DNA of 64,000 nucleotides from Phytoseiulus persimilis (taxonomy: Eukaryota > Arthropoda > Arachnida > Mesostigmata > Phytoseiidae), in NCBI GenBank assembly GCA_037576195.1, contig CM075104.1, positions 15,082,211 through 15,146,210 on the forward strand, given 5' to 3'. Below, in pieces: positions 42,337 through 60,528 of this stretch. The notes under the pieces were generated by a model. The model was not told where the DNA came from. It saw only the letters and a list, made by a program, of their open reading frames with translations, and did not search any database. Position 1 is the first letter of the stretch. Every line of letters starts with the position of its first letter. Made by a program: the position numbers and the translations under genes.

Positions 42337-43077
42337 CAGCTCATCAGCGGGATAAAAAACACGCGAATTGTTCAACTGCATTCCTGTTGATCGAAATCGT
42401 TCGGAGACGGCACTCTCAGCTTCGGAGCTTATAGTGCACGGGAGCTAGGCCTCCAATGGAGGAGAAGTGCTGAGATGTAAAATGGAGGGGCTTGTCTGTT
42501 GATCGGGCGCTCCACGCCATCTTTTGTTGTTCCATTCCGCCAACACCGACATCATGTGTTCCTGTCGGTATCGTTAGACGGCATTCACTGATTCATTTAT
42601 GACAGGCACGATGTGCGTCACTTCCACGTCAGCATTCAGTTCGCCAGCAACGAGGCTCGGTGGTCGCGCAACCAGCTTCCCGGCCCGGTTGCTTACCTGG
42701 CCTTTTGGCGGCTTGCCTCGCCCACCTGGCAAAAGCACGAGCAGACGAGCCTCCTGCCATGCCTCCCCTTTCTGCTCTGGTTCACGTTAATCGACGCCGC
42801 GTCCCTCGTGAATGTAAGCACCGCACAACATTGTTGAGCTCGTGGTTCCTTCCCTTCCGCCGAATGGCTGACAAAGAAAGCAAGGAACGGAGGAATGGAG
42901 AAAAAGGCGGCAGCGGTTGCGGCTGGCTCGTTAGAGGCAAAGCCCGCAATGTCTCAGCCCCAGACCGTTGGAAAGGAGGGGTGGGGGGTGCCACAGCTCC
43001 GCAACTGATACCGTTGTCTAGAGAACCGGGAGAACATCCCTGGAGGACCCCTCGGCTCCATCTCTCTCTTTCCGGGT

Positions 43078-43089
43078 CCCCCCCCCCCC
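43078..43089. repeat. 12-base C run
   Basis: Twelve consecutive C residues lie in a CT-rich stretch (about 43055-43100). Confidence 0.93.
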
Positions 43090-43200
43090 TTCCCACGCCG
43101 CGTCTTCTCGGTGTACGGCGGTCGCTGAGAGTGCGACGCGCTGCCGCCGCTGGAACAAGTCGAGGGAACAGCCTATGGGGTATCTAGATAGTCGGGCGGC

Positions 43201-46200
43201 GAGCGAATAATACAGCTGGGTGTGGTCGGCCCGCTCGTTCGGCTGTCGCATCAGCAGCCTACAACCGGCTTTGCCTACAGAGGATAAAGGAGTGCGGCAC
43301 GATATCAAAATCACGGAAGGAGAGCGAAAGCAACTGCTAATACTACAAAAGCCTCAAGCGAGCTGCGAGTGAGCGGCCGTCCAGCTTGCGAGGCGCTCGC
43401 CACCTCGTCCGCGGCCAGTTGGCACGGACCTACTGGAGAAGTGACTCAACAGGCGCACTGAGCCAGAGACGGCAACGAATCTGCCACCCCTTGGGTCAAT
43501 GAGCGAACTCTAACGCGACGCGTCCGTCTCTGTGATTTCACACTTGTCGCTCATGGAGCAACAGCGTTCAAGACTCCGCCGGCCGACCTTGGAGTGGACC
43601 TTGCGTCTTCCAACGTTCCTTTATCCTGACACCTGTTCGTTCCTGCAAAGGTCAGCTGGTTGGAGCAATAATGAGAGCCGTCTCTCGCAGGAGAGCTCGA
43701 TTCATCCTGAGCGCGACCTCTTCCTGCTCCTGAGCCGTCAGTCGCCTTCAGTCTGTTTTCTTTCGAGGTGGCGAGGTCACGGTCGGGTTTGGGAGCCAAG
43801 GAACGCTTTTGGACAATCATTGTATGGCCGCAATCGATTACGGAAAATCTCCGCTGAACTGAAGTGGACGAAGCGATTCATCTGCTCCATGACAGTGATA
43901 GTGCCGTGAGGTTTATCTCGCCGCGGTTCGGCTCCAACTCGTTCAGAAGGCCGCGCGAACGTTTTCCCGTCCACTAAGCTGTACCCTACAATCGCTGCCG
44001 CGGCCGTTGTTGAGAGATAATTGGGCATTTCTGATGAGCACGCCAGCGGGCGCGCTGGTAACATCGTGAAGATTTCGGAGAAAGAGATAAAGAGATAAAA
44101 TCGACTGGATAGGAACGAGTTCGCGAGCCAGATTCGAGGTCGGAGCGTTGGGCGGGGTTGGTGACCTTCCAACCGCCGCCTGCCGCAACATATAAATGGA
44201 ATCCTCTTGCGAATAGCATGACGTTCGCTGTAGGCCGTTCGCCAATCTGGCCGCGTATCCACCCTCGTGTACGCCCGCCCGCCTACTAGCCGCCTACCCG
44301 GTCGTTCGTAGCCGCCGATCGCAACTGTCAAATTTTTTCGTCAATCTGATTTCTCGACTCTCGAACATAGGAGGTCAATGTTATGGCTCTGATGATCAAT
44401 GCAGGAAATGATGGTGGGCCATTTCCCAACGGTTTCGATGGTCGTCGTCGTCGCTGCCGCTTTCTGCTACGGGGTCGATATTTTCGCGATAGCTTTGTTG
44501 GAAAGCCTGTCTCCGCCGAATCGGTCAAGCTCGTCGAAGTAGTCCGAGGCAACACGGTCGCCGCCCCCGTCCCGATCTCCAGATAATCCACGGAGTTATT
44601 CCCTGAGCGTCGCCGACCCGATCTCCTGGAATCCTCGAATAGCCCGCCGTGTTGTCCCCAAGAATCAGGGTCGACTTTCCAGCGTTCGGTGAGCAGCAAC
44701 CGAGGCAGCGTTTCTCTGGTCTCGCAAGCTTGCTGGCATCCCTCGGAGGGTCGGAACCGCATACACACTCTGGCAGCGTCGTTCGCAGCAGTTCGCGGGA
44801 CGCGATCTCTCGCAAGTGGAGCAACAGTCAGGATCCTCTTGGTCTTCGGTGGGTCCGCTGACTGCCTTTCCGTTGGTGGGTCAGGACGGAAAGTCAACTG
44901 CGACAGATGAAGTTCGGCTCGGTGATCGCTATGGAAATTACAGCGGCCAGCTACCTGGCCACGATCGGATGTTCGCGGCCTACAACGCTATCCATGGGGA
45001 GCACTCCAATAATGAATTTAGCTCTCAATGTAGACGTTCAGCGGACGACGCGCGGACCCGCTGCAGGCCGGCGAGTCCTGATCGCTTTATTCAAATGGAT
45101 TTCTTCTCAATTATCAAATCGACTGTTGGCTAACCGGATCCGGATAGCTGTGCTTCTGGCGGCGAGAGATCAACGCCACATGGGCTATGACTGGGAAATA
45201 CAGGCGGACCTTCTCCTCGTTCCGATTCTCGATATCATCATCTCGACTTCTTATGAGGGAGAAATCATTCAGCGGGAGCGCATCATGGAGGAGCAGCCTC
45301 TACACGCTGTATATTGGGAAACTGTAGTGGCGAACTGATATCGTCGATGATGTTGAACGAGTTTTTCCGCTCGTCTGATATCCTGCCATGAAGAAGCCAA
45401 TCGTCACACAGATATCGGAAGCACAGGAAGCAGTTGCGAGCGGGATGATTTGTATCAACGACAAGCGAGCCGGAGTCGGCAGTAACTACAGCGCTTCGGA
45501 CAGCAGCAGGCCGATCCATTGTTGAGGACTGTTCGGCAAATTTGTCTCTATTCAAAAGCTATCAGACAGCTCATTCTGGTTGCTATTTCCGCCGTTACCG
45601 TCCTCAAGTTCAACGTCAGCTGGGCCAGCGCCCGCGGTCCTTGTTTTCTCGGAGTTGATATGGCTCCACTTGTAGCCCGGTCCGAGTTGAAACGCCTGGC
45701 TCCAGCTAGAAAGCGCAGCGGAATCGACTCCTGTCCAGGATGGATTTCCCGGGCTTCATTCCCAATCGCTTGGGGAGAGTTGACGGTCGTAGGGTATACT
45801 CGAACAAATCGTCGTGGATCAATGCGAATGCGAGGTCGACTCCAGATTATAGTTCAGTTTGAGCCGGACGGACGGTCGAACCATCCCGTCCGCCGACCAG
45901 CCGGCTGGGGTGATCGGTGCCTCGGAAGGTTAATCAAGGATTTGGCAATCTCGATCTCCTTCTCAATACACCCTCCGCCGCTACCGCTGCCGCCGCTTCG
46001 GGCTCATTTCACCGCTCGGACAGAAGGACGCACGGATGGACGAAGCAAAGGACATCAGAGGGACTTTATCCCGGTGAGGCGACGCGCGGCTGACCTAGGA
46101 AAGAAGAATACCATTATTCAAGACGAGCGGCTGGGCAGGCGGATGGCAGACAGACAATACCTTAAGCTCGCCGTATGTCAGTTTGATCATTGCTGACCGC

Positions 46201-46495
46201 TCGACCTTCGCTCCTCCGAACGCTTCCGCTACTGGTGAAGCAATTGCTTTGACAAAGATCTTGCGTTTTCCTGACGTACAACCGACATCTAATACAACGA
46301 CTGCAACGCTCACTACCGCAGCCAATTCCCAGACGACAGTTTCCTCGTCTCTCTTCGCGCTGGATCCGTTGCTCTGGTCCTCTCCATCGTTGCCCCTAGG
46401 CGTTATCCCTTTGAAATATGCTTGAGGGTCTGAGCAATTGGATGTTTGTTTCTCGCTTACCGTGCGGTATGAGGGATGAATGTGTGTATAGACTC
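43201..46495. other. No supported gene
   Basis: Frames reach 189 codons on the minus strand (44328-44897) and 178 codons from ATG on the plus strand (45660-46196). None shows a known motif, and alternative overlapping frames read equally well. Confidence 0.45.
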
Positions 46496-54348
<7,853 letters not shown>

Positions 54349-54666
54349 ATGGCAGACACTGAGAAGGATAGGTTGCAGCAGGCGCTGAAGGGGCTTCGCT
54401 CGTCCCTCGGGAACAACGGCAACGCAATCACATCTGAAATATTGAATCACACTTCATTCTCCCACGACTCCTCCGAAGAGGAAAGTTCTTCCCAGCCGCA
54501 AGATCCTTCCGCCACCGCATTTCATCGCGGGCTCATTCCAGGAGTCAGAGTAGGGAAATTCCGAGCACACAACTATCGCCTCAGCCGAGAGCTCCCTTCC
54601 GACAGAATGAAACCAGATTTTTGCGGTGATGTGTCGAACATCTCTCGCAGAACCTCGAAGTTCTGA
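54349..54666 (+). CDS. Tentative open frame, unrecognised protein
   Basis: This is a 105-codon frame starting at an ATG followed by G (GGACGG then ATGGC). The first 25 residues are charged and helix-like (MADTEKDRLQQALKGLRSSL), followed by a serine- and glutamate-rich stretch (DSSEEESSSQPQDPS). That resembles the disordered start of a cytoplasmic or nuclear protein. I do not recognise the family. Downstream frames at 54666-54899 and 54682-54921 could be continuing exons, but no clear donor and acceptor pair joins them, and the minus-strand frame at 54573-54935 looks equally plausible. Confidence 0.1.
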   Translation: MADTEKDRLQQALKGLRSSLGNNGNAITSEILNHTSFSHDSSEEESSSQPQDPSATAFHRGLIPGVRVGKFRAHNYRLSRELPSDRMKPDFCGDVSNISRRTSKF

Positions 54667-54899
54667 TGTTTTCCTCGAGTAATGTCGGTCGTGGCGTCCC
54701 CTGTGACAGAATCCGAGCTGCGCGTGAGACAATTGTTATGGGACGAGTCGAGGACGCGAGTCTGTCTGCGAGGTTTCGCAGGCCTCTCGATGACGTCACT
54801 TGCGTGTTCAGGAAGCAAATTCGTCTCTCGAGCAGACCAAAAGCGAACACGGACAGGCTCGTCACACACCTTGCTGGACACGTGGATTGTGAAAACTAA

Positions 54900-57800
54900 A
54901 CGAGCGGAAAGCTCGAGCTGATTTCTCATCTCCACACAGAACTAGCAACGTTATCGCATGTCATTACTCGCCGACTCCGCAACATGCTCTCTCCGTTGGG
55001 TGCCGATCTTCGAACGCTCCGCCTCAACTCGGCAAGGTTCACTCACATTGCAACAGTTGAGAATAGTTTAGAGAACAGTCCTGAGAGTTCCACAGGACAA
55101 CGCCTTGAAGAGACTCCAAAACGAAACTGTGTAGACAGCGGTGGAGAAAAATCAAATAAACCAGCATGAGCGGTACACAGCATAGGCGCGAAATTGCACA
55201 GGAATGATGACTTTGTTGTTTGGACCGGTCCGATCTCTGCAACCAAGATGAGAACCAACTTTCCGGGCTTGTGCCGGAGGAAATCTCTCGGTAGAACATG
55301 GGAAAAAGCAGCTCTGATGCATCCTCTGCCCGGACGACATTGGGAACTCAGTTGCGAAACTTCGTGGAGAATCGTTTTGGCTCCCAGAACGAACATCTCA
55401 ATGGGAACCTGAAAGACGAGAGCACGTTTTCCGGGTGAAATACGCTCCGAAGTGCGTCCGATAAGCACTTCCAGTCGAATAGTCCGCATATTTTATTGTG
55501 GCCTCGCAATGTTCCAGTCCGTCGGCGTGCAAACAAGTCGAGCTGTCGTGTGTTATTACACTGGCTCGCCACAGGAGTTCGACCAGCGACGCATTCGGGG
55601 GACTCTCGGTGGCCGAGGGCGATCCAGTTTTTGTGTTTTGCACTTTTTCGCTTCCTCTCAGTCGCTCTTTCGTCCGTTTGTTCTTCAGTCTGGCAGGCAG
55701 CAGGCAACGGCGAAGAGGCAGAGTTCTCGCGACGCCATCTCCTGCTGCGGATTAATTTTCGGGAGAGAATAATAACTCGTGAACCGAAGTGTAAAAAACC
55801 CTCGATTTGTTCATCGAGGCGACTCAGATAACCGAGTTCCGAACGGGCAAGCACCCTCAGCGCCGAGAAACAGCAACGACCCTAGAAACCAGTTCCATTC
55901 CGCACTTCTTGCCCTGGCGTCGACGCTCCTGAACCTATGCGCGGAAAACTGCTCCTTCCTCGATCGCATCCACTCGCTGCCCTTTGTGAGGAGTTTGGTT
56001 CCGATTCCGCCAGCTCATCGCTCAGCCCGAATCGCAGGTGCCCCGAGTTTTTCCAGCAGCCCGAAATGAGTTCATAGCTCGTTTTGTGAACCGGTGTAAG
56101 CCGGGGATCGGGAGCAACGCGGCGCGTAATGGAGCTACTTCACTTCGCAACTGACAGGACGAAAATCTGAGCGGTTCCGAGGTTGCCCTCATCACCTTGT
56201 TGTTCAAGCCATGAGAAAATTGAACAAGCTCTGGGAAAAGCAGCGAGGCCGAGACTTTGCTCGTCCCGCGCGCGCCTTTGTGTCTGACGCGAAAGTGAAA
56301 GGAATAGAGAGTGGCGTGCACGATGCGCCTGCTGCCATAGGTTTTCCAACGCGAGACGAATCGCTCGTTTCAACACAAGGAACTTGTTCTATGCCGTCGA
56401 ACGGCCAAGACCCTCAGCAGCGGCGAGGACTCCAGCGTACTTTCAACCCTGTCAGTTGCTCGCCCAGTCTGTAGAAAAGCTGCATGAAAAATGTAGCGCC
56501 CTATTTTAGCCAGTTACCTTGGGACGACCGCTCGGTCGAAAGGCTTAGCTTTCCTCCTCCATCCCTCATGCTTCCTGCTCGAAGCTTCCGAAACTAACGA
56601 TTCATCATATCGCGAACGAATAGCTTGTTCGCAATGAGGGATTCGCGAGGATGCAGGAGAGTCAGCTTCTGAGCGAATCCGAGTTTCTGGGAGCTCCTGT
56701 TCCGAGGCACGCGAGTTCGATGAAGTGTGAACCGCCATGAACAAACACCGCGGATCATCCCGTTGATCTGAGATGGTGGAAATTCGAGGGACAGTCGCAA
56801 AAGCGGCATCCTCCACGAGTTACCAACAATGTGACAGAGAGGAATCGAGCTCCGCAAGGTTGACGGCCACGATCCAAACCAATGATATTGTCCCTTGTAC
56901 GGACCCGAATCCCTCGCGAGCGCTCCTCCTCTCCCCTTCCGTCATTCATCCCAATGGGACCCTCAGATCCTTGCTGCACGAACGGGATTTTATTATTGGA
57001 ACTCTCTGTTCCACCTTGCATCTGAGAACAGGAGAAACAACAAACTCATCGTTGCCTCCTACATGGTCGCTGGCAGATGCGTCAATTGGCTCTCCGAAAT
57101 TCAATGTGAGGGAGAGAGCTTGTCGATCTGCGGAAGGGATAGGAGCCAGAAAATGAGGAAAATTTTGGCTGCTGTCTCTTCCTGGCTTGTTAGTCACCCA
57201 GCCCGTTTGCCGAGCTTGACATGGGTGTGGTGTCGGGGGTAATGACGGGGGACGTGCTCAGTGAGATTCACTTCATTTTTATTTCCTCTGCCCTTGTTGG
57301 GCCGTCGTGGTTTTTAGTTACCCGCCCGCCCGCCTTCCTCGAAGGTTTCGGCTCTGCTTCTCTGGCAGCGCGCGTTTTCCAGCCTTACTTCGGCTGCAAT
57401 GTCCTGATTGCCACTTGTTACAGCTCCGGCAGCGATGACGCTGCTGGCGAGGGACTCCGAGAGGCAGTTTTGCGGCTCAGCGGAGCTTGGAGCGAGACTT
57501 TGAAACGTCATCATCCCCACCATCAGCTGGTGGAGCGACGAAAGGGGGAGCTTACACCCTCTTCCGTACACTGGGTGAATCGGAAGCGGTGAGATGGCCA
57601 AGGTGCAGATTCGCATGGCCACATTGTAACTATGTCGGGCGAGAGATCGGACCTCGAGGTTCGAACCGAAGAGTTGAAGCTCCAACTGTCCGATTCGGGC
57701 TTACGGAGCACCCGAGTTCCGCGTGACAAGCAACAGAAAATTCCCGCCGTTTCGACTACAGCTATAAGGGGGGAGCTGGGACGGGACGATACCGGACAGT

Positions 57801-58496
57801 GAATCGGTGATTCTAGTTTTTCCAGCGATATCGCTGAATGTGAGGCGTTATCCGCGGGATGCTGATGATGGCTCCTCGTCCAACCGCTCCATCGAACCCA
57901 CGTTGGAATGCGCATGACAAGCTCAAATACAGAATTTTTGGCTAAACGTGGGTACTTTGCTCGGCCTATTTCTGAGTGCTATAACCCCTTCGAATAGCCA
58001 TGAATTTTCTCGAGTAAGAAAAGTCAGAAAGAGGAAACACCGCAGTAAACTGTCCCTATGTATCGTCCAGCGACGTAGAGGATGAACAAACTCAATATTG
58101 AGGAGCGTCGGTTGACATCTCTTGAAGCTTATTGTAAGAAGCGACTCAGACTACCGGATCACATTCCACTGTGTTGAGCGCAGAAGTCTGGCGAGAGACT
58201 TTTCAGAGCTTTGCCCCGCGATCGAGGTATACACATACTGCCGCCAGCAATCGATTGAATGAATGTGGACAATACCGGCGAAGATGATGTGCACTCACAG
58301 TTTGAATCGACAGCTCAGTATGGCGCTCATTCTTCCTCCACGACTCGGGAACACCGTCAGCATTCGAAAATCTTCAATCAAGAATCGACATCAAGCGTAT
58401 AGAGAACTCGACCGAAAGAGGGATTTGAAACTTTGCAGCGAGGCAAGGTCGCTGGCCGGGATCGCCCGCCATTCGGAAGCGAGCTCATTCCCTTGA
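54900..58496. other. No supported gene
   Basis: Frames up to 168 codons on both strands with no recognisable motif. The last part, 57916-58262, has none of 60 codons. No repeats beyond short CCCG units near 57320. Confidence 0.45.
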
Positions 58497-59256
58497 GCCT
58501 CACGGCGCGGCGCCTTACGCTACGAGTGTGGGCCTATGTGTTTCGATTACGCTTTTCCCCTTAACATTATCATAAGTAAACAGCCCCGCTCCCCTTCCGG
58601 TAGCGAGCCGCCGCCCGAAGGAATGGCGATGGTTCACAGTCGCGGGCTTCACAAGAGCTCCGGCTCAAGGAAATGCTCACCAAGAGCGCGCTAACTGGAC
58701 TCTACCCGAGGGCGTGGGTTCGAGTGTTTGCCGAAACAATCGCTGAGGTCATTGGAAAAATGCAAGTGCAGCTTGCCGAATTTTGAATGACCTGAAACGA
58801 GCGTCCGTCTGACATACAATATCAGGGCCCGAGGCCCTCGATCGGCCTTTGGTCAGCCGCCCAGTGGGCCAGTCTCATAAGCAGAATAGCGAATGTTTTA
58901 TATTTTATACACACTACGGTTTAATATAATTAACGCACTCGGTGAGTCTCCTCACGTAGTATCGAGTCGGGTCATCCAGGATCGACTCTACCGGGTCTGA
59001 GACCAGCAGCAGGGTTGTTCGAATCCCCTCCCACAACGACGTCGCCGGAGCCGTACCCGCACGATACGAATACCGTCATAGAGGGTCGCCTCTTATATAC
59101 AGTTTATAGAAAAAACTTCTCCGATACCAACTACTCGAGGGCCGTCTGGGGAGATCCGAGACTCTGAGATTGCTCCACAATAGCTACCACACCGCGCGGG
59201 CCGGTCAGATCGCAGAGTCGAACGCGACAAGTCGCTCTCTCGGAAACTCTGCGCCC
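58497..59256. other. Frame-poor, hairpin-rich stretch
   Basis: No frame of 60 codons is present. AT-rich patches (58895-58935 and 59090-59115) alternate with GC-rich inverted repeats: 58825-58837 (5-bp stem, 3-base loop), 58965-58989 (6-bp stem, 13-base loop), 58995-59005 (5-bp arms) and 59013-59028. The last contains TGTTCGAATCC (59017-59027), one base from the RNA polymerase III B-box consensus. It does not fold as a tRNA T-arm. It may be a structured RNA or decayed SINE, or chance. Confidence 0.3.
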
Positions 59257-60498
59257 TCAGTCCGCTTCGGTGACATCGTTGCTCGAAAATGAGGTCGTTC
59301 CATAAATGTTGCAGTCACTCGCTGTGGCAACAGTCCTCAGGAGACCCGGTGAACGGGTGGCTGGGAGTCGCAGTCGACGACTCAGCTCAAATATCTCAGA
59401 AGGTAATCGACGAGAGTGAGAGCGAAACGGAAAGGACTGCAGCGGGGTTTGCAGCGTGCGACGGAGCTTTACGAGGCCGTTCGAAATGAAGACCAACCAT
59501 ATCAGAACAGTCGGTGAAGTAGTTCTGTTCCCCCGTCTCACGTCGTCGCCACTCCGACTGAATTCATACACCGGGTGACGGCCAGCAGAACGCTACGGTA
59601 AATGCCGCCCCTGATACAGGACAACGGACCAACCGACCGAGCTCCTCCGAGCTGCGGGACCGCGGAGACGAGCCGAGATTCGGGGCGAGCGCCGGCTAAG
59701 CAACCAGCCCAGGAGACGGCCGCTCTGGGACGGACGCCGAAAGGGTTAAGAGTCGAGCGAGGAGGGATCTCAATGTCCCCCACGAGATTTCCTGACGGGC
59801 CTCGAGCGCTAACTATAAAGGTGGAGCACGTAGAACGCTCGTTTAGATGCCGCACGTCGACATCAAGGAGTGGTCTTCTCGGCCGTCCGAAAAATAAACT
59901 TTCAGAGCTTGACTCCGTCCTCTGTTTTTTTAACTTCCCGCCGCTTTCTCGCCAATTTGAGCCTAGCTCTTGAATCGTGAAAGCGGCGCTCCGCAGCAAA
60001 ACCGAGATAAGTAATCCGAGCTAACTCTATTACACTACAAGATGACCGCTGGCGGTGGGACGTTTTTGAGATAGGTGTTGAGCAGAGAGTCCCACAACGC
60101 AGATAAGGACAATGACACAAGCGGAACGAAACGGAACAGTGCCACTCGCACGATCATGCGAGGTTGTGGGGGATACTGGAGCTTTTTTTTTAAAATTGGA
60201 TTCTAGATTTTCCGACCCATTGTGATCCGAGCTGGGGAATTTCTCAGAATCCCATCAGCCAAGAGAACCGTAACAGCAATGGTCATGGAGCGTCGATGAG
60301 GTCCATGACAGGAAACGCAGAACTTGACTCCCGTCAGCAGGAAGGTTGACCCGTTCGCTCGGATGTGTATCGATATTAATTCAATGGACATCATGCGTAA
60401 ATCGACAAGAAATTCAAAAACCACGAAAGCCCTCGATAGCCTCTCAGGCTGGAAGATGTCGCAACTTGCGTGACTGTAATCAAGCCAACATGAGCGGT

Positions 60499-60528
60499 GT
60501 CATGACTCATGAGCTCATGAGACATGAC
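60499..60528. repeat. 30-bp near-perfect palindrome
   Basis: The two 15-base halves, centred between 60513 and 60514, are reverse complements at 14 of 15 positions; the exception is an A/A pair. The left half contains ATGACTCAT, the full AP-1/GCN4-type bZIP site, at 60502-60510; the right half has the one-base variant ATGAGACAT. With no loop it could extrude as a cruciform or present two abutting dyad sites. The palindrome is seen directly; any protein binding is inferred. Confidence 0.85.

Larger units (their letters stand above)
40001..43200. other. Low-complexity, motif-rich non-coding stretch
   Basis: This stretch concentrates CAG/CGACAG runs, a CA/GACA tract (about 40390-40415), GGAC units (about 40460-40485), CT-rich tracts (41100-41250 and 41760-41870) and AT-rich homeodomain-type words (TTAATTAA near 40197 and 40525). 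An E-box with flank, CACCTGTCA, lies at 41275-41283 beside a 6-bp hairpin (41261-41277). The 244-codon frame 40202-40936 contains no known domain. A regulatory role is possible but only inferred. Confidence 0.35.

Noticed and set aside
45660-46196. 178-codon ATG frame, plus strand
   Set aside because: Ordinary chance-like composition with no motif; ends in a region with competing minus-strand frames.
57655-57680. tRNA T-arm from GGTTCGAACC
   Set aside because: Flanking bases do not form the stem and there is no cloverleaf upstream.
59013-59028. tRNA T-arm from the TTCGAATCC word
   Set aside because: The five-base stem expected on either side of a seven-base loop does not pair, and no anticodon or D-arm lies at the right distance.
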